Origin: Lachnospiraceae bacterium UBA4316
GTDB lineage: Bacteria > Bacillota > Clostridia > Lachnospirales > Lachnospiraceae
Assembly (NCBI GenBank): GCA_002394535.1
Contig: DGUG01000158.1
Span: 1-5,052 of the forward strand
Reading direction: 5' to 3'
DNA length: 5,052 nt
The stretch's first letter is position 1. The number at the start of each line of letters is the position of its first letter. Shown piece after piece: positions 1 to 5,052 of this stretch. The notes under the pieces are model-generated. The model saw only the letters and a program-made list of their open reading frames with translations. It did not search any database and had not been told where the DNA came from. Position numbers and translations under genes: made by a program.

Positions 1-1311
1 AACGAGGTGGCTCCCTGCCAGCATGAACTGGCTCCGATCTTTGATACTACCAACGTGGCGGTTGATCATAACCAGCTTACGATGGAGATAATGAAGAGAG
101 TGGCAAAGAGGCATGGATTTGCCTGCCTGCTTCATGAGAAGCCTTTTGCGGGGATAAACGGATCAGGTAAACACAACAACTGGTCGCTTACAACAAATAC
201 CGGAGAGAACCTGCTTAATCCCGGTAAGACTCCCGGAGAAAATACGGTATTTCTGATCTTTCTCTCGGCAGTTATACAGGCGGTTGATGATTATGCGGAT
301 CTTTTAAGACTCTCGGTAGCAAGTGCCGGAAACGATCACAGGCTTGGGGCAAACGAAGCACCTCCGGCGATCATATCAATGTTTCTCGGAGACGAACTTA
401 CGGCAGTGATCGAAGCTATCGAAAAGGATGAGTATTTCGGTAAGGTCGAGAAAGTTCAAATGGAGACCGGAGCAAAAGTTCTGCCGCATTTTGCCAAGGA
501 TTCGACGGACAGAAACAGAACATCACCCTTTGCCTTTACAGGGAATAAGTTCGAGTTCAGATCACTCGGCTCGTCGGTATCGATAGCGGGACCGAATATA
601 ATGCTTAATACGGCTGTTGCGGAATCGCTTAGCATCTTCTATGAGCAGTTAAAGGATACCGAACCCGCTAAGATGGATGAGGCGGCACGAAAGCTTGTAA
701 AGGATACGATAATCAAGCATAAGAGGATCATATTCAACGGAAACGGGTATACCGATGAATGGGTTGAAGAGGCAAAAAGGAGAGGTTTATACAATCTCAA
801 GTCAACACCTGATGCAATGGGGGCACTTATCGCCGACAAGAACAGGAAGATGTTCATAAAACACGGCATCTATTCCGATTCTGAGATGGAATCAAGGTAT
901 GAGATAAGAATCGATAACTATACGAAGACTGTTCACATCGAGGCTCTTACTCTGAAGGATATGATACAAAAGCAGTTTGCGCCGGCCCTTATGGATTACA
1001 TCGATGATGTTACACAATCAGCATTATCAAGACAGGAGCTGGGAGTTACGGGAGCGGTTGACATCCAAAAGGATCTTATTAGCAAACTTACCGGTTACTA
1101 TTCATCGGTTGTGGAGGCAACCGGGAAGCTGTCGGATGATATCGATAAGGCTGAGGCAATGGAGACCGATATCGAACAGGCAAGGTTCTACCATGATACG
1201 GTACTTTCCGATATGGATGAGATAAGAAAGTACGCGGATGAAGCGGAACCGCTGATTCCGGAAGGATACCTGCCGTATCCGACATATGAAGAAATACTTT
1301 TTTATGTATAG
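1..1311 (+). CDS. glnN: Glutamine synthetase type III, C-terminal part (5' end outside window)
   Basis: Cytoplasmic enzyme that makes glutamine from glutamate, ammonium and ATP; it is the entry point of ammonium into amide nitrogen. The frame is open from base 1 (N-E-V-A-P) to TAG at 1309-1311, so about 436 codons are present. GSIII proteins are usually around 700 residues, so the N-terminal third is off the left edge. Type III hallmarks are visible: QHELAPIF just after the edge, GINGSGKHNNWS at about nt 151-186 (the GSIII form of the substrate/nucleotide-binding NGSG-H motif), NDHRLGANEAPPA at about nt 331-369, and DRNRTSPFAFTGNKFEFR at nt 508-561. The helical, charged C-terminal domain that only GSIII has follows from about nt 640 and ends in the typical YPTYEEILFYV tail, so the 3' end is intact. 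An internal GTG at 7 is not a start; the reading frame simply continues leftward. The gene precedes an ammonium channel with a PII domain, which fits a nitrogen-regulated cluster. Family assignment is very secure. Confidence 0.97.
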   Translation, partial: NEVAPCQHELAPIFDTTNVAVDHNQLTMEIMKRVAKRHGFACLLHEKPFAGINGSGKHNNWSLTTNTGENLLNPGKTPGENTVFLIFLSAVIQAVDDYADLLRLSVASAGNDHRLGANEAPPAIISMFLGDELTAVIEAIEKDEYFGKVEKVQMETGAKVLPHFAKDSTDRNRTSPFAFTGNKFEFRSLGSSVSIAGPNIMLNTAVAESLSIFYEQLKDTEPAKMDEAARKLVKDTIIKHKRIIFNGNGYTDEWVEEAKRRGLYNLKSTPDAMGALIADKNRKMFIKHGIYSDSEMESRYEIRIDNYTKTVHIEALTLKDMIQKQFAPALMDYIDDVTQSALSRQELGVTGAVDIQKDLISKLTGYYSSVVEATGKLSDDIDKAEAMETDIEQARFYHDTVLSDMDEIRKYADEAEPLIPEGYLPYPTYEEILFYV

Positions 1312-1388
1312 TTGAGGGTCCCAGCCTCGCCGGCAGCATCCCGCAACTTCGTTACGGGATAGCCGCCAAGGCGGTTCCCCCTATCAAC
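1311..1388 (+). other. GC-rich foldable intergenic element (possible structured RNA or palindromic repeat)
   Basis: Between glnN and amt. By hand count, bases 1316-1381 are about 70% G+C (46 of 66), well above the flanking genes and unusual for an intergenic stretch in a Firmicute. Three pairings can be drawn. The outer helix is GTTGA (1311-1315) with TCAAC (1384-1388), optionally extended by GGG (1316-1318) with CCC (1379-1381). Hairpin A is ATCCCG (1338-1343) with CGGGAT (1355-1360), continued after one mismatch by AAC/GTT around a TTC loop. Hairpin B is AGCCGC (1361-1366) with GCGGTT (1371-1376) around the loop CAAG, including one G-U pair. The result resembles a multibranch RNA. An alternative pairing of CGCC (1328-1331) with GGCG (1370-1373) competes with hairpin B. 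I do not recognise a named RNA family. It could equally be an interspersed palindromic repeat. Function is unknown. Confidence 0.5.
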
Positions 1389-1392
1389 ATAT

Positions 1393-1408
1393 GACGCAAT
1401 GGGGCGTT
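1393..1408 (+). promoter_or_regulatory. Hexaloop hairpin overlapping the amt leader terminator (ANTAR P2-like)
   Basis: ACGC (1394-1397) pairs perfectly with GCGT (1404-1407) around the six-base loop AATGGG (1398-1403), with a possible G-U pair at 1393/1408. The 3' strand of this hairpin is part of the 5' arm of the terminator stem, so the two structures exclude each other. RNA targets of ANTAR-domain antiterminators consist of two hairpins with hexanucleotide loops having A at position 1 and G at position 4, the second overlapping a terminator. This loop has A1 and G4 and the right overlap. However, I found no first hairpin with such a loop in 1311-1390. The 4-bp stem is also much weaker than the terminator, so the call is tentative. 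Confidence 0.3.
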
Positions 1409-1439
1409 TCACGTAAGTGAAGCGCCCTTCATTTTATTT
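1401..1439 (+). terminator. Intrinsic terminator / probable attenuator directly before amt
   Basis: An 11-bp stem, GGGCGTTTCAC (1402-1412) with GTGAAGCGCCC (1417-1427) and one G-U pair, is closed on a GTAA loop (1413-1416), which is a GNRA tetraloop on a C-G pair. It is followed by a T-rich tail at 1428-1439 with 9 T in 12 bases. This is a good rho-independent terminator in the + direction. It ends one base before the GAGGAG ribosome binding site of amt, leaving no room for a promoter between terminator and gene. It therefore either ends glnN transcripts with partial read-through into amt, or is a regulated leader attenuator of amt. The second reading is an inference. Confidence 0.85.
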
Positions 1440-1445
1440 GAGGAG
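1440..1445 (+). promoter_or_regulatory. Ribosome binding site of amt-PII
   Basis: GAGGAG lies 10 nt before the ATG at 1456 and decides the start. An upstream in-frame GTG at 1417 lies inside the terminator arm, has no Shine-Dalgarno sequence, and would add 13 residues not expected in Amt proteins. The site abuts the terminator's T-tract, so RNA structure here could also affect translation. Confidence 0.75.
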
Positions 1446-1455
1446 CGTGATTATT

Positions 1456-3210
1456 ATGACAAAAGAAATACTGGAAGCTATTAACAGTGAAGTATACGGA
1501 GTGTGGTTTCTGATCGGTGCCGCACTTGTGTTCTGGATGCAGGCCGGTTTTGCAATGTGTGAGGCCGGATTTACAAGAGCCAAGAACTCGGGAAACATCA
1601 TAATGAAGAACCTGATGGACTTCTGTATCGGAACAGTGATGTGGTTTGTATGCGGTGCATCGCTTATGCTCGGTCAGAACATGCTTGGCGGATTTGCCGG
1701 AAAGTTCTCGTTTGATGTTCTGACAAATTACGGAAACTTTGATTATTCTGCATTTGTTTTTAACCTTGTGTTCTGTGCGACTACAGCAACTATCGTTTCG
1801 GGGTCGATGGCAGAGAGAACCAAATTTTCATCCTACTGCATATACTCTGCAGTGATATCGGCCGTCATCTACCCGATAGAAGCACACTGGACATGGGGAG
1901 GCGGATTCCTTGCTCAGTGGGGATTCCACGATTATGCAGGCTCTAACTGCATACACATGGTAGGCGGTATTTGTGCTCTCATCGGTGCATGGATGTTAGG
2001 TCCCCGTATCGGTAAGTTTGAGAAGAACAAAGAGGGAAAAATCACTAAGATCAACGCATTTCCCGGACATAACCTTGTTATAGCCGCTCTCGGTGTATTT
2101 ATCCTGTGGCTTGGATGGTACGGATTCAACGGCGCAGCAGCAACGGATGTTCCGACACTTGGTTCGGTATTCTTAACAACAACAGTGGCACCGGCAGTAG
2201 CAACCGTAGTCTGCATGATTTTTACATGGATCAAATACGGCAAACCGGATGTATCTATGTGCCTTAATGCTTCCCTTGCGGGACTGGTTGCTATTACTGC
2301 ACCATGTGATGTAACGGATTGTACAGGATCGGCGATCATCGGTCTGGTAGCGGGACTTCTGGTGGTATTCGGAGTATGGTTCTGCGATAACGTGATTCAC
2401 GTAGATGACCCTGTAGGTGCCGTTGCGGTTCATATGTTTAACGGTATATGGGGAACGATAGCGGTAGGACTGTTTGCTACGGATACGGCTCCGGGCTTTG
2501 CAATAGCCGGGATACGGGAAGGACTGTTCTACGGCGGAGGATTTTACCAGCTCGGCAAGCAGTTCGGGGGAATGCTTATAACGATTGCCTGGACGGTTGT
2601 TACGATAATCATCACATATACGCTTATTAAGAAGATTAACGGACTGCGTGTTTCCGAAGAAGAGGAAATTATGGGTCTCGACAGATGTGAGCATGGGCTG
2701 ACGAGTGCATATTCGGGATTTTCCATCATGGATGTATCAAACACCATGACAATGGATGTGAACGAAAATACAAGCCTTGGTTCGGATGAGTACGAAGAGG
2801 CAAGCGAAACTGTTAAGGACGCTGCCGTTCCTGTAGTAAAACCTTTTGCTGATACGGGTATTTCAAAGGTAGTTATCATTGCAAGAATGTCACGTTACGA
2901 TGCCCTCAGGAAAGCCATGAACGATCTGGGAGTAACGGGCATGACGGTTACAAATGTAATGGGATGCGGTATCCAGAAAGGTGGCGGTGAGAAATACCGC
3001 GGAGTCGAAGTCGATGCAACGCTTCTGCCGAAAGTTAAGGTTGAAGTTGTTGTCAGCAAGATACCGGTTCAGGCTGTTATAGATGCCGCAAAGAGAACGC
3101 TTTATACGGGACATATCGGAGACGGCAAGATATTTGTTTATCCTGTTGAGAAAGTCGTTAAGATCAGGACCGGAGAAGAGGATTTCGCGGCACTGCAGGA
3201 TGTGGAGTGA
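1456..3210 (+). CDS. amt-glnB fusion: Ammonium channel (Amt/MEP/Rh) fused to a C-terminal PII (GlnB/GlnK) sensor domain
   Basis: A 584-residue membrane protein. Residues 1-422 form an Amt channel that brings ammonium into the cell. The twin pore histidines are H167 (CIHMVGG) and H326 (AVHMFNG). The recruitment/gate residues F106, W147 and F224 match E. coli F107, W148 and F215, and D159 matches D160. The periplasmic-site Ser219 is replaced by A228. The N-terminus starts directly with the first membrane helix region and has no cleavable signal. The Amt tail LRVSEEEEIMGLD (397-409) is present. An acidic linker (about 423-467) leads to a complete PII domain at 469-584. In that domain Q507 corresponds to Gln39 (2-oxoglutarate/Mg site), and the T-loop KYRGVEVDATLLPK has R515 for Arg47 but V519 for the uridylylated Tyr51. 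The B-loop TGHIGDGKIF has K558 for Lys90, and the C-loop is KIRTGEED. In E. coli, GlnK Arg47 plugs the AmtB pore; here the plug would be tethered in cis. The reading frame is continuous, with no sign of a frameshift. Confidence 0.96.
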   Translation: MTKEILEAINSEVYGVWFLIGAALVFWMQAGFAMCEAGFTRAKNSGNIIMKNLMDFCIGTVMWFVCGASLMLGQNMLGGFAGKFSFDVLTNYGNFDYSAFVFNLVFCATTATIVSGSMAERTKFSSYCIYSAVISAVIYPIEAHWTWGGGFLAQWGFHDYAGSNCIHMVGGICALIGAWMLGPRIGKFEKNKEGKITKINAFPGHNLVIAALGVFILWLGWYGFNGAAATDVPTLGSVFLTTTVAPAVATVVCMIFTWIKYGKPDVSMCLNASLAGLVAITAPCDVTDCTGSAIIGLVAGLLVVFGVWFCDNVIHVDDPVGAVAVHMFNGIWGTIAVGLFATDTAPGFAIAGIREGLFYGGGFYQLGKQFGGMLITIAWTVVTIIITYTLIKKINGLRVSEEEEIMGLDRCEHGLTSAYSGFSIMDVSNTMTMDVNENTSLGSDEYEEASETVKDAAVPVVKPFADTGISKVVIIARMSRYDALRKAMNDLGVTGMTVTNVMGCGIQKGGGEKYRGVEVDATLLPKVKVEVVVSKIPVQAVIDAAKRTLYTGHIGDGKIFVYPVEKVVKIRTGEEDFAALQDVE

Positions 3211-3230
3211 CTCGATCTATGATCGAGTCA
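3208..3230. repeat. Perfect 10-bp inverted repeat overlapping the amt stop codon
   Basis: TGACTCGATC (3208-3217) and GATCGAGTCA (3221-3230) are exact inverted copies around TAT; the first three bases are the amt stop codon TGA. In RNA it makes a 10-bp hairpin with a three-base loop. No T-run follows: the next 28 bases are GC-rich. It is therefore not an ordinary intrinsic terminator. It could be a 3'-end stabilising or processing hairpin between amt and asnB, or a dyad operator. The sequence does not decide between these. Confidence 0.7.
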
Positions 3231-3258
3231 GCCTGAGCGGCGTTTGAGCGGGCCTGGC
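3231..3258. repeat. GC-rich spacer with a 7-nt direct repeat
   Basis: TGAGCGG occurs at 3234-3240 and again at 3245-3251, 11 bp apart (about one helical turn). The stretch 3231-3258 is 21 of 28 G+C by hand count. It lies between the inverted repeat and the asnB ribosome binding site. It may be a protein-binding spacer or chance. No promoter with acceptable spacing is evident in the 83-nt gap. Confidence 0.35.
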
Positions 3259-3278
3259 AAAATTGAGACTAATTATTT

Positions 3279-3287
3279 GAGAGGAAG
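3279..3287 (+). promoter_or_regulatory. Ribosome binding site of asnB
   Basis: The purine run GAGAGGAAG ends 6 nt before the ATG at 3294. This start is forced by biology as well: the N-terminal nucleophile of class II amidotransferases must be Cys at position 2, and Met-Cys begins exactly here. Confidence 0.7.
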
Positions 3288-3293
3288 AGTAAC

Positions 3294-4877
3294 ATGTGCG
3301 TAGTTATGGGAATTGAAGGCGGTAGCCTTCGCGGGGATGACTTGAAACCGTACCTTCAAAGGACGGTTTCAAGGGGTCCCGATATGGAGAGGATAGTCGA
3401 ACTTAAGGGTGCGACACTGGGATTTCAAAGGCTGTCGATAATGGGTCTTAATGAAGAAGGAATGCAGCCTTTTGAACTTGGAGGAAATTATGCCGTATGT
3501 AACGGGGAACTGTACGGATTTCGAAAGATCAGACAGGAGCTTACGGACAAATATAACTATGGGTTCAAAAGCGACAGTGACTGCGAAATACTGCTTCCCA
3601 TGTACGAAATATACGGATGCGAAATGTTCAGAAAACTCGATGCGGAGTTTGCATGCATCATATATGACGGAAGGGAAAAATTACTAATTGCGGCAAGAGA
3701 TCCCATCGGTATCAGACCTTTGTTCTACGGGTATACAAAAGCAGGAGATATCACATTTGCCTCGGAAGCCAAAAACCTTGAAGGGCTGGTCGGGAAGATT
3801 ACACCGTTTCCGCCGGGACATTATTACAGAAACGGACATTTTATCAGATACTGCGACATTACCGAAGTTAAGGAATACGTGAAGGATGATATCGAAACTG
3901 TATGCCGTAACATCCATGACAAGCTTGTCCAAGGGATCAGGAAGCGTCTTGACGCCGATGCGCCCATAGGATTTCTGCTGTCAGGAGGACTTGATTCTTC
4001 GCTTGTATGCGCGGTATCCGCAAAGATATTATGTAAACCTATCAAAACATTTGCCATCGGTATGAGCACCGATGCCATAGATCTTAAATATGCAAAACAG
4101 GTTGCCGATTACATTCACTCGGACCATACCGAAGTAATAATAACGAAAGAAGACGTAATTAGTGCGCTTCCGGACGTAGTTAAGCTTTTGGCAACTTACG
4201 ATATCACGACAATAAGGGCTTCGATCGGTATGTACCTTTGCTGCAAGGCGATACATGAGCAGACCGATGTAAGGGTAATACTTACGGGAGAGATATCCGA
4301 CGAGCTGTTCGGATACAAATACACCGATTTTGCCCCGGACGCGGCGGCGTTCCAGGCGGAAGCCGTAAAGAGAGTAAGTGAACTGTATATGTACGATGTG
4401 CTTCGTGCCGACAGATGTATTTCCGTCAACTCCCTTGAAGCAAGAGTACCCTTCGGAGATCTTGATTTTGTACGTTACGTCATGAGCATAGATCCCGAAA
4501 TGAAGCTTAACAGATACAACAAAGGCAAGTATCTGCTGCGTAATGCTTTCCGGGGGGATTATCTTCCGGAAGAGATACTGATGCGTGAGAAAGCCGCATT
4601 TTCTGATGCCGTAGGACACTCAATGGTAGATCACCTGAAGGAGTACGCCGAAGCAAAATACACCGATGAAGAATTCGGGATCTTAAGCGCTAAATACGAT
4701 CACGCAAGGCCTTTTACGAAAGAATCGCTTTTATATCGTGAGCTGTTTGAAAAGTACTATCCCGGACAGTCCGAAATGATCGCGGACTTCTGGATGCCGA
4801 ACAAAGAGTGGAAGGGATGCGATGTTAACGACCCTTCGGCAAGAGTACTGTCAAACTACGGGGATTCCGGAAAGTAG
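3294..4877 (+). CDS. asnB: Glutamine-hydrolysing asparagine synthetase
   Basis: Cytoplasmic enzyme converting aspartate, glutamine and ATP to asparagine, glutamate, AMP and pyrophosphate. At 527 residues it is full length (E. coli AsnB is about 554). The N-terminal glutaminase domain (about 1-200) has the Cys2 nucleophile, RGPD at 27-30, R46 in QRLSIMG, N70-G71-E72 and D96 in SDSDCE, all expected glutamine-site residues. The synthetase domain has the PP-loop SGGLDSS at 230-236, the motif GEISDE at 332-337 (GEGSDE in E. coli), [10 protein letters not shown] with G388 where Leu is common, K433 in [11 protein letters not shown], and the terminal [11 protein letters not shown] block. The opening MCVVMG differs from the usual MCGI/MCSI-FG. 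From memory, GEISDE and PFGD are shared by clostridial AsnB relatives, so they look clade-typical, not degenerate. It sits 83 nt after amt-PII and 8 nt before pyrG, both tied to glutamine metabolism. A different amide acceptor is possible but nothing suggests one. Confidence 0.95.
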   Translation: MCVVMGIEGGSLRGDDLKPYLQRTVSRGPDMERIVELKGATLGFQRLSIMGLNEEGMQPFELGGNYAVCNGELYGFRKIRQELTDKYNYGFKSDSDCEILLPMYEIYGCEMFRKLDAEFACIIYDGREKLLIAARDPIGIRPLFYGYTKAGDITFASEAKNLEGLVGKITPFPPGHYYRNGHFIRYCDITEVKEYVKDDIETVCRNIHDKLVQGIRKRLDADAPIGFLLSGGLDSSLVCAVSAKILCKPIKTFAIGMSTDAIDLKYAKQVADYIHSDHTEVIITKEDVISALPDVVKLLATYDITTIRASIGMYLCCKAIHEQTDVRVILTGEISDELFGYKYTDFAPDAAAFQAEAVKRVSELYMYDVLRADRCISVNSLEARVPFGDLDFVRYVMSIDPEMKLNRYNKGKYLLRNAFRGDYLPEEILMREKAAFSDAVGHSMVDHLKEYAEAKYTDEEFGILSAKYDHARPFTKESLLYRELFEKYYPGQSEMIADFWMPNKEWKGCDVNDPSARVLSNYGDSGK

Positions 4878-4880
4878 GTG
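4876..4880 (+). promoter_or_regulatory. Ribosome binding site of pyrG, overlapping the asnB stop
   Basis: AGGTG begins inside the asnB TAG stop (4875-4877) and leaves 5 nt before the ATG at 4886. Because the site overlaps the stop codon, pyrG translation is probably coupled to asnB termination and the two genes share an mRNA. Confidence 0.55.
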
Positions 4881-4885
4881 CGGGT

Positions 4886-5052
4886 ATGGTCAAGTATGTA
4901 TTTGTTACGGGCGGAGTTGTATCGGGACTTGGAAAAGGCATCACGGCAGCATCTCTCGGAAGACTTCTTAAAGCAAGAGGTTTTCACGTTACGATGCAGA
5001 AGTTCGATCCATATATAAACGTCGATCCGGGCACTATGAATCCGATACAGCA
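4886..5052 (+). CDS. pyrG: CTP synthase, N-terminal part (3' end outside window)
   Basis: Makes CTP from UTP and ATP using ammonia from glutamine; cytosolic, last step of de novo pyrimidine nucleotide synthesis. Only the first 55 codons are present and the frame is open at the right edge. They match the highly conserved PyrG amino terminus: [10 protein letters not shown], the P-loop-like [13 protein letters not shown] with K17, GRLLKARG, then [16 protein letters not shown] at about residues 38-53. The SGLGKG form (SSLGKG in E. coli) and NPIQ ending are, from memory, common in Clostridia. The start at 4886 gives the family-standard N-terminus and has AGGTG five bases upstream. The gene follows asnB by 8 nt and is very likely cotranscribed with it. 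The glutaminase domain that would link it to glutamine supply lies outside the window. Confidence 0.96.
   Translation, partial: MVKYVFVTGGVVSGLGKGITAASLGRLLKARGFHVTMQKFDPYINVDPGTMNPIQ

Noticed and set aside
1311..1400. Complete two-hairpin ANTAR antitermination site
   Set aside because: Only the second hairpin has an A1/G4 hexaloop; checking every A with a G three bases later in 1311-1390 gave no loop closed by at least three pairs.
1417..1455. Upstream in-frame GTG start extending amt by 13 residues
   Set aside because: It lies in the terminator's 3' arm, has no ribosome binding site, and the ATG at 1456 has GAGGAG at good spacing and gives a normal Amt N-terminus.
2173..2694. 173-codon open frame on the minus strand within amt
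   Set aside because: Antisense shadow of the Amt membrane region; no motif and Arg/Tyr/Ser-rich sequence typical of reverse translation of membrane codons.
2851..3210. PII as a separate gene following amt
   Set aside because: No stop codon or start with a ribosome binding site separates the two domains; the frame is continuous.
3208..3258. Intrinsic terminator after amt-PII
   Set aside because: The 10-bp hairpin is followed by GC-rich sequence, not a T-run, so classical rho-independent termination is unlikely.
3231..3293. Promoter for asnB (TTGAGC at 3244 with TAATTA at 3270)
   Set aside because: The 20-bp spacing is too long and both hexamers are poor; no better pair was seen.
4029..4619. 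196-codon open frame on the minus strand within asnB
   Set aside because: It lies wholly antisense to a well-conserved gene, has no recognisable domain, and its composition looks like a shadow of the asnB codons.

Overview
The window is a compact nitrogen-assimilation cluster from a Gram-positive anaerobe, most likely a Lachnospiraceae-type Clostridia member (Butyrivibrio/Roseburia-like). This placement is an inference from protein style: a type III glutamine synthetase, an Amt transporter fused to PII, an AsnB carrying GEISDE and ARVPFGD variants, a CTP synthase starting [10 protein letters not shown], and purine-rich Shine-Dalgarno sites. All genes lie on the + strand and no mobile element, CRISPR array, tRNA or rRNA is visible.

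Layout. Positions 1-1311 are the C-terminal ~436 codons of glutamine synthetase III (glnN), cut by the left edge. Positions 1312-1455 form the only sizeable non-coding gap (144 nt). It holds a GC-rich foldable element closed by GTTGA/TCAAC and then a strong intrinsic-terminator hairpin that ends immediately before the next ribosome binding site. Positions 1456-3210 encode a 584-residue ammonium channel fused in frame to a complete C-terminal PII (GlnB/GlnK) domain. An 83-nt gap follows, with a perfect 10-bp inverted repeat overlapping the amt stop codon. Positions 3294-4877 encode a full-length glutamine-hydrolysing asparagine synthetase (asnB). After an 8-nt gap, pyrG (CTP synthase) starts at 4886 and is cut by the right edge.

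How the genes fit together. The Amt-PII fusion admits ammonium and carries its own 2-oxoglutarate/ATP-type sensor domain. GlnN fixes ammonium into glutamine. AsnB and PyrG then spend the glutamine amide nitrogen on asparagine and CTP. All four genes can be read as one route, from ammonium uptake to amide-nitrogen donors and users.

Most notable points: the channel-plus-sensor fusion keeps the PII Gln39 and the pore-plugging Arg47 but lacks the uridylylated Tyr51. The terminator hairpin sits so close to the amt start that it looks like a leader attenuator. A hexaloop hairpin resembling half of an ANTAR antitermination site overlaps that terminator. The proteins themselves belong to known families; the possible novelty lies in the fusion and the leader RNA.
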